Part shown: piece after piece, positions 6,828 to 12,966 of the stretch
How positions within the stretch are numbered: the stretch's first letter is position 1
Layout of the letters: each line of letters begins with the position of its first letter
NCBI RefSeq assembly: GCF_900541275.1
Contig: NZ_UQJH01000025.1
Span: 1-17,101, forward strand
Direction of reading: 5' to 3'
DNA length: 17,101 bases
DNA from: an uncultured Porphyromonas sp.
GTDB lineage: Bacteria; Bacteroidota; Bacteroidia; Bacteroidales; Porphyromonadaceae
Made by a program: the position numbers and the translations under genes
The notes under the pieces: model-generated
Database searches by the model: none
What the model was told of the DNA's origin: nothing
What the model saw: the letters and a program-made list of their open reading frames with translations, nothing else

Positions 6828-7967
6828 ATGTCTAAGACTACACTCAGACTACTCGCTTGCGGGCTGATCGCCACCGCCTTTGGTGCCACAGCCGCAGCAC
6901 AGCAGGAGCACTACACGACGGAGCCCTCTCTCGCCGAGCAGGTGGGCATCGTGAAGGCCAAGCAGGATAAGTTCAATCTTTTCCTCAATATGAATACCTC
7001 TCTCGATGCCGCTTGGGACTCGGAGAATTTCAATAGCCTTAAGTTCTACGCCCGACAGCTCCGCATCGAAGCAAAGGGAAACATCACTCCCTGGCTCTCC
7101 TACCGCTGGAGGCAGCGTATCAATCGCCCCAACGGCAGCTCCGGCAACATCGACAACCTCCCCACCTCGATCGACATCGCTGGCATCGGCGTACGACCGA
7201 CGGAGAAGTTCTCTATGTTCCTCGGTAAGCAGTGTGCCGCGTATGGTGGTATCGAGTTTGACCTCAATCCTATTGAGATCTACGAGTACTCCGATATGAT
7301 CGAGTACATGAGCAACTTCCTCACGGGAGCCAACTTTTCCTACGACTTCACTCCGGGACAGCAGCTACAGTTCCAGGTGCTCGATGCCCGCAACGGCAGC
7401 TACGAGAGTACCTATCCCGGCATGTACAAGAAGGTGGAGGAGACAAAGGTGCCGCTGGTCTACACGCTCAATTGGAATGGTACTATCGTTCCGAACTTCT
7501 GGACCACCCGCTGGTCATACTCCTATATGAGCCAGTCCAAGGAGCACAATATGATGTATGTCGCCCTCGGTAACCACTTCGACTTCGGTCCCGTGGACGG
7601 TCACTTCGACTGGATGTACTCCAATGAGGGACTCAATCGCAAGATGATCATCGCCGATCTGGAGAATGTGGAGTACAACTCCTTCGTCCTGAAGCTCAAT
7701 TACCACATCTCCGACAGCTGGAATATCTTCGGCAAGGGTATGTACGAGACCGCCTCTGCCGGTGGCACGGACAAGTGGTTTGACGGCACGAAGCAGCGCA
7801 CCGCCCTCGGCTACTTCGCCGGCGTGGAGTACTACCCGATGGCGGATGGCAATCTCCACTTCTTCCTCACCTACGTGGGTCGCAACTTCAAGAATAACGT
7901 TGAAGACACCTCCGCCTCCACCAATAAGCTGCTCTGCGGCTTCATCTACCAGCTCCCGATGTTCTGA
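6828..7967 (+). CDS. Outer-membrane beta-barrel porin, OprO/OprP-like
   Basis: A 379-residue exported protein with a signal peptide (cleavage likely after ATAAA at residue 24). The mature part is rich in alternating aromatic/polar strands, with many Tyr, Trp and Phe, Gly/Asn turns and a C-terminal Phe (LPMF), all typical of outer-membrane barrels. Stretches such as LKFYARQLRIEAKGNITPW and VEYNSFVLKLNYHISDSW resemble the Porin_O_P group found in Bacteroidetes, often labelled phosphate-selective. The label should not be taken as the substrate: the gene lies 12 bp after a periplasmic asparaginase and in one operon with a dicarboxylate carrier, so asparagine, aspartate or small peptides are more likely cargo (inference). 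Last gene of the operon, followed by a strong terminator. Confidence 0.8.
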   Translation: MSKTTLRLLACGLIATAFGATAAAQQEHYTTEPSLAEQVGIVKAKQDKFNLFLNMNTSLDAAWDSENFNSLKFYARQLRIEAKGNITPWLSYRWRQRINRPNGSSGNIDNLPTSIDIAGIGVRPTEKFSMFLGKQCAAYGGIEFDLNPIEIYEYSDMIEYMSNFLTGANFSYDFTPGQQLQFQVLDARNGSYESTYPGMYKKVEETKVPLVYTLNWNGTIVPNFWTTRWSYSYMSQSKEHNMMYVALGNHFDFGPVDGHFDWMYSNEGLNRKMIIADLENVEYNSFVLKLNYHISDSWNIFGKGMYETASAGGTDKWFDGTKQRTALGYFAGVEYYPMADGNLHFFLTYVGRNFKNNVEDTSASTNKLLCGFIYQLPMF

Positions 7968-7990
7968 TCGGAGCAGGCTCGCCTAATAAG

Positions 7991-8030
7991 GGAGAGCAGA
8001 TCCTTGATGGATCTGCTCTCCTTTCTTTAT
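7991..8030 (+). terminator. Strong terminator of the dcu-ansB-porin operon
   Basis: A perfect 13-bp stem GGAGAGCAGATCC (7991-8003) / GGATCTGCTCTCC (8009-8021) with loop TTGAT, then TTTCTTTAT. A near copy lies at 8618-8656. Confidence 0.9.
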
Positions 8031-8060
8031 GCAAAAGACTAATGTGTCACCCCGAACCAC

Positions 8061-8092
8061 TTTGTAGAAGCGTCGCATTTCACGTAACTTCG
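8061..8092 (+). promoter_or_regulatory. Promoter of the small lipoprotein gene
   Basis: TTTG at 8061-8064, a 20-nt spacer, then TAacTTcG at 8085-8092. One base departs from TAnnTTTG. The leader to ATG 8143 would be about 45 nt. Confidence 0.55.
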
Positions 8093-8142
8093 CAGACAGA
8101 AGAATAGCTATAATCTGTACGTCCAGAATATCAGAATAACAT

Positions 8143-8589
8143 ATGAAACAGCATCATTACTTGTGGGCACTCTCGATCTGCTTTCTACTCCTCATCGCCT
8201 GCGGGTGCGATGACACCAGCCAGACGCCCAGGATCAAGCAGGAGTTTATGGAGTTTGACCGGACCGGAGGGACCAAGGTCAACGAGGTGGTTCTAAAGAA
8301 GAATCCATGGTTTTTCCACACTCTTATTGTCTACGAGCAAGATCCATCAGCCACCACGGTCAATAAGGTCAGGGAAAAGGAGCTGACGAAGGACGAGATG
8401 GAGATCAGCACCACGGAGGACGGCTCCAAGGTCATCCATTATGACTGGATCACCTTCCGTATCTCCAAGGACACCCGCACGATCACCGTGACCGCTGAGG
8501 AGAATAAGACAGGGAAGCCGCGATCCATTTACTTTATGGCGTTGGCCATAGTATGGGGCCCTTCCTTCACTGTCAAGCAAAAGGAGTGA
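8143..8589 (+). CDS. Small lipoprotein with a possible BACON/Ig-like domain
   Basis: Unrecognised 148-residue protein. The N-terminus MKQHHYLWALSICF followed by LLLIAC is a lipoprotein signal with lipobox LIAC and lipidated C20; GCDD follows. The mature part reads as a single beta-sandwich: EFDRTGGTKVNEVV, then NPWFFHTLIVYE, and near the end ISKDTRTITVTAEENKTG followed by KPRSIYFMA. This order (Gly-Gly strand, Trp, then a V/I strand with N-T-G-x-x-R) resembles the BACON domains in the large fimbrial protein of this window; the match is weak and may reflect only an Ig-like fold. It has its own promoter and is bracketed by two near-identical terminators. Likely exported and membrane-anchored; function unknown. 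Confidence 0.8.
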   Translation: MKQHHYLWALSICFLLLIACGCDDTSQTPRIKQEFMEFDRTGGTKVNEVVLKKNPWFFHTLIVYEQDPSATTVNKVREKELTKDEMEISTTEDGSKVIHYDWITFRISKDTRTITVTAEENKTGKPRSIYFMALAIVWGPSFTVKQKE

Positions 8590-8617
8590 TCCGGTTCTTC
8601 ACAACTCACCTAACGAA

Positions 8618-8656
8618 GGAGAGCAGACCCACTGAGGATCTGCTCTCCCTTCTTTT
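8618..8656 (+). terminator. Terminator of the small lipoprotein gene, near copy of 7991-8030
   Basis: GGAGAGCAGA (8618-8627) pairs with TCTGCTCTCC (8639-8648); CC/GG extends the stem past a bulged A. CTTCTTTT follows. It may also serve the convergent OmpA-family gene on the minus strand, where the tail is poorer in T. Confidence 0.8.
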
Positions 8657-8706
8657 ATGCTCGGGCAAATCCTCTACAAAGAGACTCGTCCGGATGAGTG
8701 ACCGAC

Positions 8707-9402
8707 TTACTTCTGCTTGGCAGCCTCGGCCTTAGCCTCGTTGATCATCTCCTGGCTCGGCAGGATGAAGACCTCCACGCGGCGGTTCTTGGCACGACCC
8801 TCAGCCGTACCATTATCAGCGATGGGCTGGTCGGGACCTACGCCATCGAGGGTCATACGGGTGCTGGACACCTGATGCTCGCGGAGGAAATTCACCACGC
8901 TCTGAGCGCGACGCTTGGAGAGTCCGACATTGTAGGCATGCTTACCGGTGCTGTCGGTGTGACCTACGATGCGGATGTTGGTCTGAGGGTTGGCATTCAT
9001 ATTAGCCGCAAAGCGGGTGAGCGCCTCCCGAGACTGAGGGCTGAGCGCGGTGTTGTCAAAGCCGAAGAGGATGCCGCTGTCGAAGGTGACACGGATCGCC
9101 TCACCATTATTGACACGCTCCACCTCAGCCTCTGGGACAGCCTTCTCGAGCTCCTTAGCCTGCTTCTCCATATGATTGCCGATGAGACCGCCGGCGACAC
9201 CGCCGACTATACCACCGATGAGGGCACCTGCACCGGCATTACCTGCCGTATTACCGATGCCGGCACCGATAGCAGCACCGGCAGCGGTACCGGCACCGGC
9301 ACCGAGGACGGTCTTGTCCATCTTCTGGAGGAAGCCACAGCCACTGAGCGAGACGCTGAGGGCGAGAGCGGAGGTGGCGAGGATTGTAGTTGTCTTCTTC
9401 AT
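8707..9402 (-). CDS. OmpA-family lipoprotein with glycine zipper (YiaD/Pal-like)
   Basis: A 231-residue envelope protein that probably ties the outer membrane to peptidoglycan. The signal peptide ends in lipobox LSGC with lipidated C22. Residues 33-76 form a glycine-zipper stretch (GAGAGTAAGAAIGAG and repeats), likely a membrane-associated helical hairpin. Residues 104-214 are the OmpA C-terminal domain: VTFDSGILFGFDNTALSP, then IRIVGHTDSTGKHAYN with D150 of HTD, LSKRRAQSVVNFL with the conserved arginines, and GRAKNRRVEVFI. The HTD Asp and the LSxRRA Arg are the usual diaminopimelate contacts. It lies 51 bp after yggS on the same strand, so may be last in that operon or have its own promoter; GATTTTTG in the gap is a poor -7 candidate. 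An imperfect palindrome at 8684-8699 follows the stop. Confidence 0.93.
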   Translation of the reverse strand: MKKTTTILATSALALSVSLSGCGFLQKMDKTVLGAGAGTAAGAAIGAGIGNTAGNAGAGALIGGIVGGVAGGLIGNHMEKQAKELEKAVPEAEVERVNNGEAIRVTFDSGILFGFDNTALSPQSREALTRFAANMNANPQTNIRIVGHTDSTGKHAYNVGLSKRRAQSVVNFLREHQVSSTRMTLDGVGPDQPIADNGTAEGRAKNRRVEVFILPSQEMINEAKAEAAKQK

Positions 9403-9453
9403 GATTGGTTGTGATTTATGGATTCAAAAATCATTAGCTGTACCCTACGTAAG

Positions 9454-10140
9454 TCAGTACTCACGAGGGCCAAAGATCGCTGTGCCGATGCGCACATACG
9501 TCGCACCATGCCTAAGGGCGATCTTATAGTCTTGGGACATACCGATGGAGAGCTCGCGGAAGGAGGGCTGGTCAGCAAAGTACCGGTCGCGCACCTCACT
9601 GAGGAGCTCCTGCATACGGGCAAACTGCCGATCCACCAGCTCCATATCATCGGTCAGCGAGGCCATCGCCATCAGCCCGACCACCTCGATATGAGGGCAG
9701 TCGTCGATCAGGCCCGACTTGAGGAGCTCATGGAGCTCAGTCTCATCCATCCCATGCTTCGTCTCCTCACCCGAGATATGGATCTGGAGGAGACACCGTA
9801 TCGGTCCCCGCTCAGCAGGGCGCTCCTGGAGCACCGCCTGCCGCTCGATCTCCCTGAGGAGCTTGGCCGAGTCAACACTCTCTATCGTGTCGACAAAGGG
9901 GGCAATGTACTTGACCTTATTACGCTGAAGCGTCCCGATCAGGTGCCACTGCACGTCGTCTGGCATCTCGGGTTGCTTCGCCACCATCTCCTGCACGCGG
10001 TTTTCGCCAAAGATACGCTGCCCCGCATCGTACGCCTCGCGGAGCTTCTCGATGGGGTGAAACTTAGATACAGCGACGAGCCGGACCTGCTCCCCCAGCT
10101 CCCTCCTCAGCGCCTCTATGCGATCGGCAATGGTACTCAT
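9454..10140 (-). CDS. YggS/PROSC family pyridoxal-phosphate homeostasis protein (PLPBP)
   Basis: A 228-residue single-domain TIM-barrel protein that binds pyridoxal 5'-phosphate and buffers its supply; no enzymatic activity is established for the family. The PLP lysine is K26 in LVAVSKFHP. Further family motifs are FGENRVQE (44-51), WHLIGTLQRNK (65-75), the GLMAMA strand and the C-terminal phosphate-binding run ELSIGMSQDY, GATYVRIGTAIFG. Length and motif set are complete. It starts 13 bp after the stop of the DUF4494 gene. Confidence 0.95.
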   Translation of the reverse strand: MSTIADRIEALRRELGEQVRLVAVSKFHPIEKLREAYDAGQRIFGENRVQEMVAKQPEMPDDVQWHLIGTLQRNKVKYIAPFVDTIESVDSAKLLREIERQAVLQERPAERGPIRCLLQIHISGEETKHGMDETELHELLKSGLIDDCPHIEVVGLMAMASLTDDMELVDRQFARMQELLSEVRDRYFADQPSFRELSIGMSQDYKIALRHGATYVRIGTAIFGPREY

Positions 10141-10153
10141 GGGATGATCACTC

Positions 10154-10600
10154 TTACTGTGCTTCGGCGGGCTTAGCCTCCGGAGCCTCGTACTGAAAGG
10201 CGTCCACCAGTTGGGTCTCAGCGATCGAGGCGATGGTCCAGTCGGCGAGCGTCGTCTTCATCTGCTTCTCCAGCTCCTCGAGAGCGTCCCTAAAGTCATT
10301 CGCCTGCACCAGCATATAGGTGTACTTCTTCTTCTCCACGCCATTCTTCTCGTCCAGTTGGATGAATCCCACCTTCGCCTTGTAGAAGAGCTGACCGTTA
10401 TTGAAGAACGTCTCCGAGTAATTGACCTTCTTGACGCTGTCGAGTCGGAAGGGACCACGGTTCTCCATCTCCCCACTCATACGCTCCTCAGCCTCGGTGA
10501 AGGTGAGGGCATCGACGAGGTAGTACTCGTGGACCTTCTGGACTTTGCCTGACTCGGCGATCTCTTTTTCGTAAGTGACTTTGCACTCAAACCAACTCAT
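10154..10600 (-). CDS. DUF4494 domain protein
   Basis: A 148-residue protein of a conserved Bacteroidetes family without known function. Recognisable features are the start MSWFECKVTYEK, YYLVDALTFTEAEERM at about 26-41, the V-N-Y-S-E stretch, the LDEKNGVEKKK turn and the helix VQANDFRDALEELEKQMK near 98-115, followed by WTIASIAETQLVDAF. No signal peptide or membrane segment, so cytoplasmic. The tail after residue 137 (YEAPEAKPAEAQ) is low-complexity. It sits 30 bp after the acyltransferase gene and 13 bp before yggS, so it is cotranscribed with both. Confidence 0.9.
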   Translation of the reverse strand: MSWFECKVTYEKEIAESGKVQKVHEYYLVDALTFTEAEERMSGEMENRGPFRLDSVKKVNYSETFFNNGQLFYKAKVGFIQLDEKNGVEKKKYTYMLVQANDFRDALEELEKQMKTTLADWTIASIAETQLVDAFQYEAPEAKPAEAQ

Positions 10601-10630
10601 TGGTGTTGCTTCTATACTATTGGGTAAAAC

Positions 10631-11827
10631 TTATCTGCGGATGATCTTGCGCGTGATGAGGTTATTGATCAGAGGATTGGCATAGGCATCAAAGATCATA
10701 TGTGCCACCTCCTCTCGATCCTTGGTCACCACCTTGGCAGCATCCATCTGCTCCTCCACATAGAGCTCAAAGAGCAGACGCTCCTTGCGACTGTACATGG
10801 AGTCAAATTGGTCTCCACCGCGGACGATGTCGTAGGCGATGTAGTTGGAGGGGTAAAAGCGGTAGTTCAGGAAGATCTGCCGGTCGATCTCCCTGGCGAT
10901 GGCAGCCAGTTGCTCATTCTTACTTGCCTCCGGCTCGTAGAGCGAGGCGAGGTCATGCAGCGGCTCAGCCACCTTGATATGGACACGTCCCTTCCTGCCA
11001 CTGAGGCCGGTACGCATACTGACGAGATCCTCTGTCGGCTGCTTCTGGTAGTCTGGATTGCGCCGGCGGGCAAGTAGCTCCACCGCCTTGAGTGCATCAC
11101 AAGGGTCATACTCGTAGGAGATCGCCATCGGCACTAAGTGGAGGCTCTCGATCGACTCAGCGATCGACGCCCCCCTTGGGGCACTCAGGGTCAGCATCTT
11201 CAGCAGACCGGGCTGGGTTGTATCATTGGAGTCCTTTGCTCGCCCATCCCTCTGCGCCAGCCAGATATGCTCCTCCCCCTGCTCCACAGCGGTACGGATA
11301 TACTCTGAGAGACGCTTCGACTCGATCAGGGTCTCCCGGACCGGCAGTCCGCGCTTCACCACCACGGCATCGCAGAGCTTGACGAGCGTCCGTATCCAGG
11401 GACGCTTCAGGAGGTTATCCCCCAGCGTCATACGCGGCATAGAGAGGCCCGCCCCCATAAAGAGCAGGTCCAGGATGGCAGAGTCGAGGATGATGTCTCG
11501 ATGATTGGAGACCAAGAGATACTTCGTCTGCCCCTCGCGGTCGAGGTTGCTCGTGCCGGAGATGGTGGTGGAGAAGGTGGTCTTATCGAGCAGTCTCGAG
11601 AGACCGGCACTGATGAAGAGGCGCTTGAAGTCAAAGATCGTCCTCACCTGCTCGCTCAGCAACGTCTCACTCTCCGGAGAGAGGTCAAAGCCGAAGGTAT
11701 CAGCGAAGTGGCGAAACTCCTCATCCCTCAGCAGCTCCTCGATGGCATCATGCACCTCAGCGTCCGTAAAGGGACGGATGGTATCGAAGTGCGGGTCGGT
11801 CGTACTATGGTATTGATTGTCCGGCAT
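10631..11827 (-). CDS. Glycerol-3-phosphate/lysophosphatidate-type acyltransferase
   Basis: A 398-residue member of the PlsB/PlsC superfamily, expected to transfer an acyl group to glycerol 3-phosphate or a lysophospholipid at the inner membrane. Acceptor-site motif SNHRDIILDSA begins at 107; the active-site pair is H109 with D115, spaced as HX5D rather than the classical HX4D. The second block AQRDGRAKDSND (191-202) followed by TTQPGLLKM has the G-R of the glycerophosphate site, and LHLVPMAISYEYDP is the third block. No long transmembrane helix is evident, only short hydrophobic helices around 112-128. Residues 1-95 are a helical N-terminal part. First gene of the four-gene minus-strand run; exact substrate not decidable. 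Confidence 0.85.
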   Translation of the reverse strand: MPDNQYHSTTDPHFDTIRPFTDAEVHDAIEELLRDEEFRHFADTFGFDLSPESETLLSEQVRTIFDFKRLFISAGLSRLLDKTTFSTTISGTSNLDREGQTKYLLVSNHRDIILDSAILDLLFMGAGLSMPRMTLGDNLLKRPWIRTLVKLCDAVVVKRGLPVRETLIESKRLSEYIRTAVEQGEEHIWLAQRDGRAKDSNDTTQPGLLKMLTLSAPRGASIAESIESLHLVPMAISYEYDPCDALKAVELLARRRNPDYQKQPTEDLVSMRTGLSGRKGRVHIKVAEPLHDLASLYEPEASKNEQLAAIAREIDRQIFLNYRFYPSNYIAYDIVRGGDQFDSMYSRKERLLFELYVEEQMDAAKVVTKDREEVAHMIFDAYANPLINNLITRKIIRR

Positions 11828-11880
11828 ATCTTACTTATCTAAGTCACAGACCCACCAGAGGTCGGGTCCCATTACTCTCG

Positions 11881-11888
11881 TAAAGGTA
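11881..11888 (-). promoter_or_regulatory. Possible -7 element of the acyltransferase operon
   Basis: The minus strand reads TAccTTTA, one base off TAnnTTTG, about 54 bp before the ATG. No TTG lies at -33 distance. It is the best candidate in the upstream region. Confidence 0.35.
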
Positions 11889-11996
11889 CCACTTTTCACT
11901 CACCCACATCATAATTCTCTCGGGAGAGCCTATATTATAAGGTCAAAAGTGCTCACCGGCACAGATAGCCGACATAGGCCGAGTACTCCTCATCTA

Positions 11997-12169
11997 AGAC
12001 CTTTGCAAAATGGTCTTTCGCCGAAAAAGCAGTGCTTTTTCGGCAGGGACTTTGCAGAACACCCCAGATGCAAGGAACTGAGAGTGAGGGCGAAGGGAGT
12101 GTGCTTACGCACATGACCAAGCCCGAATCTCGAAAGTGACGCCGCAGATGGGGTATTATGCAAAGGTCT
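11997..12169. mobile_element. MITE-like element with terminal inverted repeats
   Basis: AGACCTTTGCA (11997-12007) is a perfect 11-bp inverted repeat of TGCAAAGGTCT (12159-12169). A third related end lies inside: 12048-12071 (GACTTTGCAGAACACCCC and onward) aligns with the inward-reading right end 12168-12144 at 20 of 24 bases with one gap. So the element may be a 121-bp unit (12048-12168) with imperfect repeats plus a left arm containing the hairpin at 12020-12044. No transposase and no clear target-site duplication are visible. Short open frames crossing it are by-products. Confidence 0.5.
12020..12044. repeat. Perfect 11-bp hairpin inside the MITE-like element
   Basis: GCCGAAAAAGC, loop AGT, GCTTTTTCGGC. 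It is flanked on both sides by the related words CTTTGCAAAA and CTTTGCAGAA. Confidence 0.75.
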
Positions 12170-12364
12170 CTTTCTATCACTCTCCACTGCTTAGTTGTCT
12201 GCAAATATACGCCAGAGTCCCCAACCGAAAGTCTCCTCGAGTCACGAAACGTCTCCTAAGTGCATATCCTAGCACTTGTGGTCAGTTACCTGAGCGTACC
12301 ATCTACCTCGGAGTCTCTCTATATAATAAGGAGTGCAACCCACAGCAAGCGCATCAGCGGTGTG

Positions 12365-12382
12365 GCACCCCGGCAGGGGTGC
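12365..12382. repeat. GC-rich palindrome, unit 1 of a cluster
   Basis: GCACCCC-GGCA-GGGGTGC, with further partial pairing of GGTG/CACC outside. The ACCCyGGCAGGG core recurs at 12475-12489. Confidence 0.65.
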
Positions 12383-12436
12383 ATACCACCCAGGGTAGAA
12401 AAGGAGGCAGCGAGACACCCCTAACCCCGCGACCCC

Positions 12437-12484
12437 GCTAGGGTGTCGCACTGATTGACTAACTGGTATGTGCGACACCCTGGC
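12437..12484. repeat. Long inverted repeat, unit 2 of a cluster
   Basis: AGGGTGTCGCAC (12440-12451) and GTGCGACACCCT (12470-12481) are perfect 12-bp arms, extended to 15 bp with one T-G pair, around an 18-nt loop. Confidence 0.75.
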
Positions 12485-12514
12485 AGGGTCGTATATCTTT
12501 CTTGGCATCCTATC

Positions 12515-12593
12515 CCGGGGTCTTCGGCACTGCGTGCCTCGACACCCGGTCTAAAAAGCGATGATCCCTCCGGGGCTGCGCCCCTGCGGGATC
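12515..12593. repeat. Two adjacent imperfect hairpins, units 3 and 4 of a cluster
   Basis: 12515-12549 pairs CCGGG with CCCGG and GGCAC with GTGCC around a TGC loop. 12563-12593 pairs GATCCC with GGGATC and GGGGC with GCCCC, again around TGC. Both have a stem, an internal mismatch, a second stem and the same triloop. Confidence 0.6.
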
Positions 12594-12631
12594 ACTGCAG
12601 ACAGGTCGGAGTGGTGAGGGGGGAGGGGGTA

Positions 12632-12667
12632 GAAAAAGAGGGTGCACCCATCGCAGGCGCACCCTCT
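12632..12667 (-). terminator. Distal minus-strand terminator-like hairpin
   Basis: AGAGGGTGC (12637-12645) pairs with GCACCCTCT (12659-12667). On the minus strand the stem is followed by TTTTCTACC. No gene ends directly in front of it, so it may be a back-up terminator of the fimbrial operon or end an unrecognised short RNA. Confidence 0.55.
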
Positions 12668-12817
12668 GTAAATATACCTGTATCCCACTTAAAGCAAGAC
12701 ACAGATACATATATGAAGCTTTGTAAGTGTTATATGATTATTAGCGTATGTAGTATGAATAGGGGGCAAGAGGAACTCCTGCAGAGATCCCCACAGCCCG
12801 ACATGCAGTATCCTTAT

Positions 12818-12871
12818 AAAAGGGGTGGGACAGAGTGTGACCTCCGTATGAGAAGTCCCTCTGTCCCACCC
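12818..12871 (-). terminator. Terminator-like hairpin downstream of the fimbrial operon
   Basis: A perfect 13-bp inverted repeat GGGTGGGACAGAG (12823-12835) / CTCTGTCCCACCC (12859-12871) with a 23-nt loop. On the minus strand it is followed by CTTTTATA. Confidence 0.65.
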
Positions 12872-12919
12872 ATTACAAAAAACACACTAAGATGAAAAGA
12901 CGTCAGCCATTAAGACAGA

Positions 12920-12945
12920 CCGGGGAAGGGACACGCCCTCCCCGG
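12920..12945 (-). terminator. First terminator-like hairpin after the fimbrial operon
   Basis: CCGGGGAaGGG pairs with CCCTCCCCGG around a 5-nt loop, 22 bp after the stop of the large lipoprotein gene. The minus-strand tail TCTGTCTTAAT is moderately T-rich. GTCAGCC/GGCTGAC (12902-12908/12944-12950) allows an alternative fold. Confidence 0.55.
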
Positions 12946-12966
12946 CTGACCAAAGGCGGTCGGGAA

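Noticed and set aside
8684..8699. Imperfect palindrome ACTCgTCCGGAtGAGT as the main terminator of the OmpA-family gene
   Set aside because: The stem is short and the minus-strand tail is CTCTTTG; the stronger hairpin at 8618-8648 is a better, possibly bidirectional, candidate.
8698..9414. 238-residue open frame on the + strand
   Set aside because: It is antisense to the OmpA-family lipoprotein gene and is low-complexity (Thr/Gly/Asp) because of the glycine-zipper codons.
12365..12593. CRISPR array
   Set aside because: The units are different palindromes at irregular distances, without constant repeats, equal spacers or cas genes.
12269..12710. Short minus-strand frames (79 and 66 residues) in the repeat region
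   Set aside because: They are composed almost wholly of palindromic repeat sequence.
12455..12895. 146-residue + strand frame
   Set aside because: It crosses several hairpins and two minus-strand terminators, has no good start context and resembles no family.
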